Positions 50,338 through 58,765 of a DNA stretch of 64,000 nucleotides are shown in pieces (within the stretch, counting starts at the first letter, position 1; every line of letters begins with the position of its first letter). The stretch is from NCBI RefSeq assembly GCF_900090325.1, contig NZ_FMHW01000002.1, positions 1,178,001 to 1,242,000 of the forward strand, written 5' to 3'. A program made the position numbers and the translations under genes. This DNA comes from Micromonospora pallida. GTDB taxonomy: Bacteria > Actinomycetota > Actinomycetes > Mycobacteriales > Micromonosporaceae. The notes beneath the pieces are model-generated. The model had not been told where the DNA came from. It saw nothing but the letters and a program-made list of their open reading frames with translations, and made no database searches.

Positions 50338-51582
50338 TCAGCCGGCGAGCTGGTTGCGGCGGCGGGTGAGGTAGGCCCGCTCGGCGGGGTTGCCGGCGAG
50401 TCCGATGGCCCGGTCGTACGCCGCCCGCGACTCGCCGCCGCGTCCGAGTCGCCGCAGCAGGTCGGCGCGCGCGGCGTGGAAGGCATGGTAGCCGTCGAGG
50501 ACCGCCGTGAGCCGGTCGACCTCGGCCAGCCCGACCCCGGGGCCGTCGACCTCGGCGACCGCGACCGCCCGGTTGAGCCGCACGATCGGCGAGGGGTCGA
50601 GCAGCACCATGCGGCCGTAGAGGGCGGCGATCGTGGACCAGTCGGTGTCTCGGGCGGATGGGGCATTCGTGTGGACCATGTTGATCGCGGCCTGGAGTTG
50701 GTAGCGCCCCGGTGGGTCACCGCCGGCCGCCACCGCCTCGACCCGCTCGCGGACCAGGGCATTGCCCTCGGCGATGAAGGTGCGGTTCCATGCGCCACGG
50801 TCCTGCTCGTCGAGGGTCACCAGCTCCCCGGTGCGGGACACGCGCGCCGGCCGCCGGGCGTCGGTGAGGAGCATCAGGGCGAGCAGGCCGGCTACCTCGC
50901 CGTTGTCCGGGAGGAGGCTTCGGAGCAGCCGGCCGAGGCGGATCGCCTCGTCGGTGAGTTCGACGCGCACCGGGTCGTCCCCCTCGCTGGCGAGATAGCC
51001 CTCGTTGAAGACGAGGTAGACGACCGCGAGTACGCCGGCGAGCCGCTCGCGGATGTCGTCGGCCGAGGGCACCCGGTAGGGAATGTGCGCCGCCTTGATC
51101 TTCGCCTTGGCGCGGGTGATCCGTCGCGCCATCGTGGTCTCCTGCACCAGAAAGGCGCGGGCGATCTCGGGGACGGTGAGGCCGCCGAGCAGGCGCAGGG
51201 TGAGCGCCACCCGGGCCTCCATCGCGAGTGCGGGGTGGCAGCAGGTGAAGACCAGTCTGAGCCGGTCGTCCTCGACCGGGCCGGTCGGCTCGGCAGGGGT
51301 GTCGTCGTACATCATCCGGGCCGCCTGGTGTTTGGCGTCGCGCTGCGACTCGCGACGGAGCCGATCGATCGCCTTGCGGTTCGCGGTGGTGGCGAGCCAG
51401 CCGCCGGGATTCGGCGGTACGCCCTCGCGCGGCCACCGCTCCGCAGCCGCTACGAACGCCTCGGCCGTCGCTTCCTCGGCGACGTCGAGGTCGCCGAGAC
51501 GGCGCGCGAGGCTGGCGACCACCCGCGCCCACTCCTCGTGGTAGGCGCGGGTGATCGCCTGCTCGACGGTGGGAACAGTCAC
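50338..51582 (-). CDS. ECF sigma factor of the ECF42 type with C-terminal extension
   Basis: 414 residues from GTG 51582, overlapping the stop of the DGPF gene upstream. Sigma region 2: AYHEEWARVVASLARRLGDL, EEATAEAFVAAAERWPREGV, NPGGWLATTANRKAIDRLRR. Region 4: LTLRLLGGLTVPEIARAFLV and QETTMARRITRAKAKIK. From about residue 190 a long C-terminal extension (VLAVVYLVFNEGYLASEGDD, LLALMLLTDARRPARV, then TPR-like helices GYHAFHAARADLLRRLG) is the hallmark of ECF42, which has no anti-sigma factor; the extension is thought to control activity. The two DGPF proteins encoded just upstream are the typical partners. Confidence 0.93.
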   Translation of the reverse strand: MTVPTVEQAITRAYHEEWARVVASLARRLGDLDVAEEATAEAFVAAAERWPREGVPPNPGGWLATTANRKAIDRLRRESQRDAKHQAARMMYDDTPAEPTGPVEDDRLRLVFTCCHPALAMEARVALTLRLLGGLTVPEIARAFLVQETTMARRITRAKAKIKAAHIPYRVPSADDIRERLAGVLAVVYLVFNEGYLASEGDDPVRVELTDEAIRLGRLLRSLLPDNGEVAGLLALMLLTDARRPARVSRTGELVTLDEQDRGAWNRTFIAEGNALVRERVEAVAAGGDPPGRYQLQAAINMVHTNAPSARDTDWSTIAALYGRMVLLDPSPIVRLNRAVAVAEVDGPGVGLAEVDRLTAVLDGYHAFHAARADLLRRLGRGGESRAAYDRAIGLAGNPAERAYLTRRRNQLAG

Positions 51583-51974
51583 GGCTCCAGCATCGCTCGG
51601 ACGGATTCCTCGGTGCGGAAGGGGCGCACCTCGATCGTTCCGCGGCACGCTTTCGACCCCGCGGCGGCAAGCGCCAGTGCCACGTCGAGGTCGGCCGCCT
51701 CGATGACCCAGAAGCCGCCGAGGTGCTCCTTCGTCTCCAGGTAGGGACCGTCGGTGAAGACCGGCTTCCCGCCCCGCCCGTCGACGGTGGTGGCGGTCGT
51801 CGCGGGCTCCAGGCCGTCGGCGAAGACGAGGTGACCGTCCCGCTGGAGCCGCTCGTTGAAGGCGCCGGTGTCGGCGAACGCCTGCGACATCGCCTCCCGG
51901 GAGGGGTAGGTGCCGAACTCGGTGTGCTCGGCCGGTCCGTAGACGGACAGCAGGTACCTGGGCACCGCGCTCAC
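51579..51974 (-). CDS. DGPF/YCII-related protein
   Basis: 131 residues, GTG 51974. The pattern RYLLSVYGPAEHTEFGTYPS and VFTDGPYLETKEHLGGFWVI is that of the DGPF family (here TDGPY), a YCII-like ferredoxin fold of unknown activity that accompanies ECF42 sigma factors. Both ends overlap neighbours (GTGA with the sigma gene, and the stop of the upstream DGPF gene), so the three genes form one operon. Confidence 0.92.
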   Translation of the reverse strand: MSAVPRYLLSVYGPAEHTEFGTYPSREAMSQAFADTGAFNERLQRDGHLVFADGLEPATTATTVDGRGGKPVFTDGPYLETKEHLGGFWVIEAADLDVALALAAAGSKACRGTIEVRPFRTEESVRAMLEP

Positions 51975-52351
51975 TTCTCCCCAGAGCTGCTACGCCTGGC
52001 CTCCCCGGGCCCTCGGAACCGGTGCACCTCCTGCGGCCAGTCGAGCACGGCCGCGAGCCGGCCGGCCCAGTATCGCGCCGTCTCGTCGTCGGGCACGTCC
52101 ACCACGGCGAAACCGCCGAGGTGCTCCTTGGTCTCGACGTACGGACCGTCGGTGAAGACCGGCCGGCCGTCGACCAACTCGACACTGCACACGGCGGTGG
52201 ACCGGTCGAGCCCGCCGTTGCTGAAGATCAGGACATCGGCGGTCCGCATCTCCTCGATCACGGCCCGGCTGGCCACGCCCTTCGCGCGAATCTCCTCCGC
52301 CGTGTGCTCGCGCACCCACTCGTCGTTGAAGGCGATCAGGTACTCCGTCAT
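51971..52351 (-). CDS. DGPF/YCII-related protein, first gene of the ECF42 operon
   Basis: 126 residues, ATG 52351 with GAGAGGAG upstream. MTEYLIAFNDEWVREHTAEE at the N-terminus and VFTDGPYVETKEHLGGFAVV in the middle place it in the same family as the following gene, of which it is a diverged copy. In ECF42 systems the DGPF gene promoter is usually the sigma factor's own target; I saw no consensus I could assert in the 180 bases upstream. Confidence 0.92.
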   Translation of the reverse strand: MTEYLIAFNDEWVREHTAEEIRAKGVASRAVIEEMRTADVLIFSNGGLDRSTAVCSVELVDGRPVFTDGPYVETKEHLGGFAVVDVPDDETARYWAGRLAAVLDWPQEVHRFRGPGEARRSSSGEK

Positions 52352-52531
52352 GGTCGTCTCCTCTCAGTCCCGGGACGAGGGCCGTTCCCGACTCCTCGTG
52401 TCCGGCGGCCCGGCCGGCCGCCGCACACCAGTTCCACGAACGGCTGCGCCCTGATACGACAGCATCCCGGAAACTTTTCCCGAGCATGGGGAGAGCGATG
52501 GGCCGCGCCTTGCAGTGACCGCGTTCGGTCC

Positions 52532-53512
52532 TTACTCGTCGACGGTGATGCGGACGGCGGTCGGGACGCCTGAAGCGTCCAGGTCAAGGTGAACCGGGAA
52601 GACGCCGTCGCCAATCGAGGTCATGGCCATCATGATCTCGGCGCCGCCGACCGTGATGGTGGCCGCCTCGTACTCGGCGGCGCGCACACCTGCCATCACC
52701 TGCCAGTGGTGGGAGTGGGGGCGGAAGTCGAACGCGAACATGGCGCGGGGTTCGGCACTTCGCCGCTCGTTCAGCGCGACGGCTCGCTCGTATGCCTGCT
52801 GGATCGGCAGGTCGAGCCAGCCGTAGTTATCGTCCCCAGGCGTGCCGGTGCGTGATGCGCCAAGCTCGGTGGCGATCAGCTCCTCGTCCCTGCCCCAGAA
52901 GGCCACGTCGGCGAGACCGTCGATGGAGTCGTCGTGTACCCACGACGACAGAGCGTCCGCGTCCGCGAACACAAGCCGGGCATGATCCACGTAGATGCTG
53001 CCCAGCCGGCGTGAACTCCCGACGGTGGCCGTCCCGAGCTCGATCCGGATCTGGCGCCATCCCCACTCGCTTGGGGATGCGGTGACCCGCAGCGGGCGAT
53101 CGGATGGCACGTCCCCAACGGGAACCACCGGAACGCCGGTGATCAGGAAGTCCGGATCCCCTGCGGTCAACGCCCGCCGGGCCCGGTCTCGGTGCGGCAC
53201 CTGACGGGTGTAGGGACGCAGGGATGCGTCGAGGCCACGTTCTCGGCAGTGCTCACCGAACTTGGCGACGACCTGCTGCACCCCATGCTGCGGTATGTCG
53301 TAGAGGTAGAGGCCTGATTGGTGGTCGAACGACCTGGCCGCGGTCTCCGCGTCGCGGCCAACGACCTCGAAGTCAACCGCGGCGACGGCATCCGGTCCAC
53401 GGGTCTCCTCCGGGGAGCGGTCGCCCGACCAGAGCCCGAGGTAGCCGCCGTCCATCAGGATGAGGTCGCCGGACGGACAGGTGACCTCGCCGAGCACAAC
53501 TGGATCTTCCAC
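52532..53512 (-). CDS. DUF4241-like protein
   Basis: 326 residues from a GTG at 53512. TAGACT lies 8 bases before it, a possible leaderless promoter. The N-terminal part has a DUF4241-like lead (EVTCPSGDLILMDGGYLG), and the C-terminal GVRAAEYEAATITVGGAEIM and TSIGDGVFPVHLDLDASGVP match the GDG-YP pattern of that family. Middle segments such as FWGRDEELIATELGASRTGT and YGWLDLPIQQAYERAV are not known to me. There is no signal peptide. Proteins of this type often belong to immunity or conflict gene sets, but no toxin is adjacent. The end is 180 bases from the ECF42 operon. Confidence 0.6.
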   Translation of the reverse strand: MEDPVVLGEVTCPSGDLILMDGGYLGLWSGDRSPEETRGPDAVAAVDFEVVGRDAETAARSFDHQSGLYLYDIPQHGVQQVVAKFGEHCRERGLDASLRPYTRQVPHRDRARRALTAGDPDFLITGVPVVPVGDVPSDRPLRVTASPSEWGWRQIRIELGTATVGSSRRLGSIYVDHARLVFADADALSSWVHDDSIDGLADVAFWGRDEELIATELGASRTGTPGDDNYGWLDLPIQQAYERAVALNERRSAEPRAMFAFDFRPHSHHWQVMAGVRAAEYEAATITVGGAEIMMAMTSIGDGVFPVHLDLDASGVPTAVRITVDE

Positions 53513-53563
53513 GAGCGCGGAGTCTACGACGGTCGAACCGACTCCTTGGATCTGTGCGGGGTG

Positions 53564-54514
53564 TCAGCTCTGCTGGTAGTTCACCGCAGCGAACCCGCAC
53601 GGCGCATGCAGGTGCAGGTAGTAGGCGCCCTCGCCGAACTCGTCCAGATCAGCGCCGCCGATCAGACCCACGTAGTCCATCGGTTGTCCGCAACCAGGGC
53701 AGTCGGCGTGCTCGGCGTCCTGGATCCAGTCGGGTCGACCGCCCAGCGTCGAGCCGCCCTGATCCCAGGCGCTGGCCTGGTAGGGACTCGACAGGGCCGG
53801 ACCCAGGGCCGGTAGCAGCGTCGGGGGATCCTCCGGCTCTGCGGTACCCAGGTAGCTCGGGCGGGTGTTGCCGGTCCACCAGGTGGCGACGCCGGCCGGC
53901 GTGACCCGGCTGTACAGCGTCGTGTAGCAGGCGCAGAAGTGGCAGGTCTCGATCACCAATCGGCCAGACCAGCCCGTGTGCGCCATCGCGGCGCCGGTGG
54001 CGGGTTCCGTGGTGTCGAGGTCCGCGGCAGTCCACATCGGCGACGCACACCACGGACAGTTGGGTCCGTCCGCGCGTCGCGGTGTTTCGCGCATGACCCA
54101 CCGGTACGCGGTGTCCCCGCACAGGTCCCGTCGCTTGCCGTCCAGGCCGACCGTCCAACCGCCCTCGCGTGCGTAGCTCAGCACCCCGACGTGCAGCTCG
54201 CCCGCGCCGGCCGGCGGTTCCGTCGACCAGCGACGCATCGCGCTCTCGGCGAGCGGGTGAGCACTGTGCGCCAGGATGGCGAGCAGGTGGTTGAGGCGGT
54301 CCGGCGTCCGGCCGCCGTCGATCTGCTCGACGACCCGGCGGACCACGTCGGTGTCCGCCGCTCGGTACAACTTCGCCGGCCACAGCACGTCGAGGTCCAG
54401 CAGGAGGCCCAGGTGCGGGGTCAGCCTCCGTGGGTCGAGGCCCGCGATCAGGGACAACTCCTCGAGCGCGTCGTCGTCCTCGGCAGCCGCCCGCCTGACC
54501 AACTCCTCGATCAT
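53564..54514 (-). CDS. Hypothetical protein with two zinc-ribbon-like Cys pairs
   Basis: 316 residues. The ATG at 54514 stands 6 bases after TACCAT (minus strand), a leaderless arrangement. The N-terminal 110 residues are helical. Then come CPWCASPMWTAADL, CHFCACYTTLYSRVTPAG and CPGCGQPMDYVGLIGGADLD with a late Cys in HAPCGFAAVNYQQ, which together could form two zinc sites. The layout resembles bacterial DUF1963/YwqG-like proteins in its ending, but I would not assign it. It is followed within 51 bases by the DUF4241-like gene and may share a transcript with it. Confidence 0.65.
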   Translation of the reverse strand: MIEELVRRAAAEDDDALEELSLIAGLDPRRLTPHLGLLLDLDVLWPAKLYRAADTDVVRRVVEQIDGGRTPDRLNHLLAILAHSAHPLAESAMRRWSTEPPAGAGELHVGVLSYAREGGWTVGLDGKRRDLCGDTAYRWVMRETPRRADGPNCPWCASPMWTAADLDTTEPATGAAMAHTGWSGRLVIETCHFCACYTTLYSRVTPAGVATWWTGNTRPSYLGTAEPEDPPTLLPALGPALSSPYQASAWDQGGSTLGGRPDWIQDAEHADCPGCGQPMDYVGLIGGADLDEFGEGAYYLHLHAPCGFAAVNYQQS

Positions 54515-54655
54515 GAGCGGATGGTAGTCAGGTCAGTCAGCCGGCCACGCAACCGGTCCGACGCCCTCCGCGACCGGGGCGGGTCGGGCGCCGCGGGACG
54601 CGGCTGGTGGGCGGCCCACACCGTGACCGACGCCGAGGTGTCGATCGTACGGATA

Positions 54656-54683
54656 TTGGCTGTGTTCGATGTCACGTTAGCGT
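54656..54683 (+). promoter_or_regulatory. Candidate promoter of the secreted esterase gene
   Basis: TTGGCT (54656-54661), 16 bases, TAGCGT (54678-54683), located 45 bases before the ATG at 54729. Both boxes agree with actinobacterial housekeeping promoters. Confidence 0.45.
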
Positions 54684-54728
54684 CTCCGCACGCCGGCCGT
54701 CCCGCCGGCGCTTTGACGGGAGAACGTC

Positions 54729-55763
54729 ATGAGAACACCGTGGAAAGCCCTCACCGCCCTCGTCGCCGCCGTCCTGCTGGTCCTCCCCGGTAGTGTCGCC
54801 GCCCAGGCCGCCGGTACCCCGTACACCAAGACCCCGGTCTCCGGCTCGCTGCGCAGCTACCCGGTGTCCGCCGTCTACGTCGCCGGGGTCTCCTCCGGCG
54901 GGTACATGGCCACCCAGCTCCAGGTCGCCTACTCGTCGCGGATCCGGGGAGCCGCGGTCTTCGCGGCCGGCCCGTACTACTGCGCCCAGAACAACGTCGC
55001 GCAGGCGCTCTACGGCTGCGGCGACAACATCTACCCCACCAACGTGCCCGCGTTGGAGACCTACACCCGCACCTGGGCGTCGTACGGCTGGGTGGACGGC
55101 ACCGGCAACCTCGCCGGCCAGCCGGTCTACGTCTACCACGGGAGCAACGACGGGGTCGTGAAGACCTCGGTCACCAACGACCTGGCCCACTACTACCGGG
55201 ACTTCGGCGCCAGCGTCCAGTACGACTCCGGCAGCGCCGCCGGCCACGCCTGGGTGACCCCGTACGGCACGGTCGGCTGCACGCAGACCGCCGCGCCGTT
55301 CCTCAACGACTGCGGCACCGACCCACAGCGCACCTTCCTCAGCAAGCTGCTCGGTTCGGTGTCCCCGCCGAACACCGGCCCGCTCGGCGGCACCCTGATC
55401 CGGTACAGCCAGGACTCGTTTGCGGTCAACGGCTGGGCCAACGGGCTCAGCATGGATGCCAACGGCTTCGCGTACGTCCCGAGCTCCTGCGCCGCCAACC
55501 AGACCTGCCGCCTGCTGGTCGCCCTGCACGGCTGCGCCCAGGGCCACAGCAAGGTCGGCACCGCCTTCGTCGACCGAGCCAACCTCAACCAGTACGCCGA
55601 CACCAACCGGCTCATCGTCCTGTACCCGCAGGCGATCACGACGGCGGTGAACCCGAACGGCTGCTGGGACTGGTGGGGCTACCTCGGGGCCACCAACTAC
55701 CCGATCAAGGGCGGGGCCCAGATCGAGACGATCATGAACATGGTCCGCCGGCTGGACGGCTGA
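54729..55763 (+). CDS. Secreted PHB-depolymerase-type esterase
   Basis: 344 residues, ATG 54729 with GGGAGAA five bases upstream. Signal peptide with core ALVAAVLLVLPGSVAA and cleavage near AAQAAG. Alpha/beta-hydrolase triad: GVSSGGYMA (Ser55 nucleophile), YVYHGSNDGVVKTS (Asp) and SAAGHAWVTPYG (His). The pattern matches extracellular poly(3-hydroxybutyrate) depolymerases. The second half (NGLSMDANGFAYVPSSCAAN, LLVALHGCAQGHSKVG, GCWDWWGYLGATNYPIKGG) looks like part of a second esterase/PHB-type repeat in which the order of family motifs is changed, compatible with a circularly permuted (type 2) depolymerase. Paired Cys suggest disulphides. A very strong terminator follows. Confidence 0.88.
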   Translation: MRTPWKALTALVAAVLLVLPGSVAAQAAGTPYTKTPVSGSLRSYPVSAVYVAGVSSGGYMATQLQVAYSSRIRGAAVFAAGPYYCAQNNVAQALYGCGDNIYPTNVPALETYTRTWASYGWVDGTGNLAGQPVYVYHGSNDGVVKTSVTNDLAHYYRDFGASVQYDSGSAAGHAWVTPYGTVGCTQTAAPFLNDCGTDPQRTFLSKLLGSVSPPNTGPLGGTLIRYSQDSFAVNGWANGLSMDANGFAYVPSSCAANQTCRLLVALHGCAQGHSKVGTAFVDRANLNQYADTNRLIVLYPQAITTAVNPNGCWDWWGYLGATNYPIKGGAQIETIMNMVRRLDG

Positions 55764-55771
55764 CCACAGCA

Positions 55772-55815
55772 CGCCACAGGGCCGGCCCGGATCCGTCCGG
55801 GCCGGCCCTGTGGCG
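55772..55815 (+). terminator. Very strong terminator hairpin
   Basis: Two perfectly complementary 20-base arms (55772-55791 and 55796-55815) around a 4-base loop TCCG, 8 bases after the esterase stop. It is the most stable hairpin noticed in the window. Confidence 0.9.
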
Positions 55816-56411
55816 TGTCCGATCCGGCGATGACCGGCACGATGGCCGACCATGTCCAGTCCCAAGCCATTACCCGGAACGGATCATCTTTTCTCTGCCT
55901 GGTGTGAGTACCTTCTGGAAAGGCGGCACTTGTCGCAGGGTGATAAATGCTGTCGCTGGGGCGACGTTACGGCACGACCGCTACCAGGTCAACGGCTGCG
56001 AATGTGCCTATCACCGTGTGAAACGTTCAGGAGTTTGGTGCACCTGAGGGGCGGCGGCCGTGCTTCTTCATGCGTGCGCGTCAGAACCCGCCCAAGGTAA
56101 ACGAGGTCTTGACGGCCTTGGCTCTGCCCTGCATCATCCATGTCACATCTGCGAAACATTGTTTCACGCAGTGAACACATCCCGCCGATCAGGAAGAAGG
56201 AGACGTCGTTACGGGCCATCAGCACTCGCCTGAAGTGTGGGCTGTAAGCGCCATCGCTTGATGCTGGAACTGTTCGTCGATAACGGTTCTCTGCGTGAGG
56301 ACATGCGCGTCCAGCAAAACGGCTGTACTTCGTCTTTTGGCTCACGACCGGCCGGAGCCGTATTCGTCAACTCTGTGCACCGTGACTCCCGTTCGCGGTG
56401 TGCGCCACTGT
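55816..56411. other. Intergenic region, less GC-rich, no gene recognised
   Basis: About 600 bases between the esterase terminator and the secreted MBL gene. The base composition is clearly less GC-rich than the surroundings (for example around 55880-55960 and 56130-56220). Frames of up to 118 codons exist on the minus strand, but they show no family pattern or ribosome binding site. It may be a decayed gene or imported flanking DNA. Confidence 0.4.
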
Positions 56412-56423
56412 GGAAGCGTTTCC
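56412..56423 (+). promoter_or_regulatory. LacI-type box before the secreted MBL gene
   Basis: GGAAGCGTTTCC is a near-palindrome with a central CG, 18 bases before the ATG at 56442. It resembles the boxes at 35213-35236 and 40043-40066, but is not identical, so it may bind another LacI-family protein. Confidence 0.4.
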
Positions 56424-56441
56424 GAGAGAAGGGAAAGTGCC

Positions 56442-57782
56442 ATGAGTTATCGCCCAGGCGCGGCGAGGCGTGTTGGACTGACGGCGTCGATGGCTGTCCT
56501 CGCACTGACGACGGCGGCACTGGCGGTGAAGGTCACGAGCAGTCCAGCCCTGGGTGCCCAGGGTGGGGAGGCCGAGGTGCAGGAGCACCTCGACGAAGCG
56601 GTCAAGAACTCGGGCGGAGACCTGGATCTCGTCAACAGGTACCGGACGTACTCCTGCGATGCGGTCGAAGACCCCGAGATGTACGGCAGGACCAGCGCCG
56701 AGCGGCACGCGACACGCGTTCCGCTGACCCAGGTCTTCGACGACCTGTGGTACATCGGCGACCAGTACGTCGGCCAGTACATCCTCAAGACGGCCAACGG
56801 CGGTTTCGTCCTCATCGACACGCTGAACAACAGCGCCGAGGTGACGCAGTACACCATGCCGGCGCTCGAGTCCCTCGGGCTGAGCACCAAGCGCCCCCTG
56901 GAAGGCGTGCTTGTCTCGCACGGTCACGGCGACCACGACGGCGGGGCGAACCAGCTTCGCGCCAACTTCGGGCCGGACCTCGACATCTACCTCGGGTCCG
57001 GTGACAGCTCCCGCAAGACCTACAACCCCACGCTGATCGACTCCGCCATCGCTGAGCCCCAGGAGCTCACCATCGACGGCACCACGGTGGTCGTGCAGTC
57101 CATCCCGGGCCACACTCCCGGCGCGCTGAACTTCGTGGTCCCCGTTCACCAGAACGGCAAGCGGCACATGTTGCTGATGGGCGGTCGTCAGGGCCACCCG
57201 GGGGCCGTCGCGAGCGCCAAGGGGTACCTCGCGGGCGCCGAGCGCACCTATCAGCTGGTGGCGGAGTACGGCGTCGAGGGAACGTTCCTCACACACCCGA
57301 CCTCAGACGGGTCGACGGTGAACATGCAGGCGATCGAGCGTGCCGGCACGCGCGACCCGAACCCCTTCGTCATCGGACACGAGAGGACCCTGCGTGCCGC
57401 CGCCATCTGGCGTGGATGCGCGGCGGCCTGGCTCGCGGCCGTCGACCCGACCACCGACGTTCCGGTCTGGCGCGTCACGTCGCTCACGTTCCCCGAGCTC
57501 ACGTCGCAGACCACGACGTTGACGGCACAGCTCGAGACCGGCTGGGGCGGCGTGGATCGTGGTGCCGGGTGGGGCCCTGTGGCCGGTCAGACCGTGACCT
57601 TCAGGGTCGAGGGTTCCCGCCATGGGTGCACGGCGGTCACCAACAGCGACGGTGTCGCGACCTGCGAGGCCACCCGCAAGATTCTGCCGCAGCAGAAGGT
57701 GACGGCGACGTTCGAGGGTAACTCCACCGCAGAGTACGTCAACCTCCCCACCAGCACATCGACCGTGGTCCCGACCAGGTAG
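56442..57782 (+). CDS. Secreted MBL-fold hydrolase with C-terminal Ig-like domain
   Basis: 446 residues from ATG 56442 (AAGGGA upstream). Signal region: RVGLTASMAVLALTTAALAV, cleavage near GAQG. MBL fold: VFDDLWYIGDQYVGQYILKT, FVLIDTLNNSAEV, VLVSHGHGDHDGGANQLRA (HxHxDH), IPGHTPGALNFVVPV (His ligand) and a late FLTHPTSDGS. The usual bridging Asp segment reads LLMGGRQGHPG, so the metal site may be subclass-B3-like or altered. Residues 355-446 (TTLTAQLETGWGGVDRGAGW, GQTVTFRVEGSRHGCTAVTN, KVTATFEGNSTAEYVNL) form a bacterial Ig-like domain, probably for cell-surface or substrate attachment. It lies next to less GC-rich DNA and could have been acquired. Confidence 0.85.
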   Translation: MSYRPGAARRVGLTASMAVLALTTAALAVKVTSSPALGAQGGEAEVQEHLDEAVKNSGGDLDLVNRYRTYSCDAVEDPEMYGRTSAERHATRVPLTQVFDDLWYIGDQYVGQYILKTANGGFVLIDTLNNSAEVTQYTMPALESLGLSTKRPLEGVLVSHGHGDHDGGANQLRANFGPDLDIYLGSGDSSRKTYNPTLIDSAIAEPQELTIDGTTVVVQSIPGHTPGALNFVVPVHQNGKRHMLLMGGRQGHPGAVASAKGYLAGAERTYQLVAEYGVEGTFLTHPTSDGSTVNMQAIERAGTRDPNPFVIGHERTLRAAAIWRGCAAAWLAAVDPTTDVPVWRVTSLTFPELTSQTTTLTAQLETGWGGVDRGAGWGPVAGQTVTFRVEGSRHGCTAVTNSDGVATCEATRKILPQQKVTATFEGNSTAEYVNLPTSTSTVVPTR

Positions 57783-57852
57783 CTCGGTCAGCCCGAGCAC
57801 GAAAGCGGATGCGTCACATCCCGGAAGACAGCCGAGGTGGGCGGATACCGTG

Positions 57853-57881
57853 GTGCGCGGCGACGATCGGTCGCCGCGCAC
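57853..57881 (+). terminator. Hairpin between the MBL and NmrA-like genes
   Basis: GTGCGCGGCGAC (57853-57864) and its perfect complement (57870-57881) with a 5-base loop. It lies 70 bases after the MBL stop and 25 before the next ATG, so it may terminate the first transcript or shape the leader of the second. Confidence 0.6.
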
Positions 57882-57906
57882 GCTCGCGGAGAATGAGGTG
57901 TCTTTG

Positions 57907-58758
57907 ATGGCCGATGCGCCGATCTTGGTGCTCGGGGCGACCGGCGGTCAGGGCAGCGCCGTCACCGAGGGGTTGTTGGGCCGCGGGGCCCGGGTGCGGG
58001 CGCTGGTGCGTGACCCGGAGCGGCCGTCGGCTCGTCGGCTCGCCGACCGGGGTGTCGAGGTGGTCGCGGGATCGCTGGATGATCGCAGCTCGCTGGCCAC
58101 GGCGATGGCGGGCGTGGGAGCCACCTTCGCGCTCACGACTCCGTTCGAGGCGGGCGTGGATGCCGAGGTGGCCCAGGGGCGGGCGATCCTGGCGGCCGCT
58201 GGCGAGGCCCGAGTGCCGCATCTGGTGTTCAGTTCGGTGGCCGGCGCCGACCAGGGAAGCGGTGTGCCGCACTTCGACAGCAAGGCGCGCATCGAGACCG
58301 AGCTCGCTGCCGGTGACGTCCCGTACACGATCCTGGGGCCGACGTACTTCTTCGAGAACGCCCTCGGCGGGGCGGACCGTATTCGCGGCGGGGTGCTCGA
58401 CCTGCCGCTGCCGGCGGATCGGCCGCTGCAACAGCTTGCCCGCGCCGACCTTGGCGTCTTTGCTGCGCAGGTACTTCTCGACCCCGCTCCGTACGTCGGG
58501 CGGCGCATCGAGCTGGCCAGCGATGCCCCGACTCCCGCCCAGATGGCGGCCGCGCTCGGCGCGGCCCTGGGCCGGGAAGTGCGCCTTGAGGGGGTGCCAC
58601 TGGCCGCGATCGGCGATCCGGACATGCACGCGATGTGGACGTTCCTGAACGGTCCGGGTTACCAGGTCGACATCGCCGCGTTGCACGCCGCCCACCCCGA
58701 GGTGGGTTGGACCAGCTTCGCCGACTGGGCCCACCACACGTTCGGATCCGTTGCGTGA
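57907..58758 (+). CDS. NmrA-like NAD(P)-binding protein
   Basis: 283 residues, ATG 57907 with GAGGTG six bases upstream. Rossmann start ILVLGATGGQGSAVTEGLLG (GxxGxxG), then VRALVRDPERPSARRLADRG (Arg for NADP phosphate), VVAGSLDDRSSLATAMAGVG and VPHLVFSSVAGADQ. The Tyr of the YxxxK motif of classical SDRs is replaced (FDSKARIE), as is usual in the NmrA/HSCARG group, so it is probably a redox-sensing or atypical reductase. It converges on the LuxR-type regulator gene with 7 bases between the stops. Confidence 0.88.
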   Translation: MADAPILVLGATGGQGSAVTEGLLGRGARVRALVRDPERPSARRLADRGVEVVAGSLDDRSSLATAMAGVGATFALTTPFEAGVDAEVAQGRAILAAAGEARVPHLVFSSVAGADQGSGVPHFDSKARIETELAAGDVPYTILGPTYFFENALGGADRIRGGVLDLPLPADRPLQQLARADLGVFAAQVLLDPAPYVGRRIELASDAPTPAQMAAALGAALGREVRLEGVPLAAIGDPDMHAMWTFLNGPGYQVDIAALHAAHPEVGWTSFADWAHHTFGSVA

Positions 58759-58765
58759 ACACCCG

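Noticed and set aside
55989..56345. 118-codon minus-strand frame before the secreted MBL gene
   Set aside because: No family pattern, no ribosome binding site, and composition unlike neighbouring genes; treated as non-coding.
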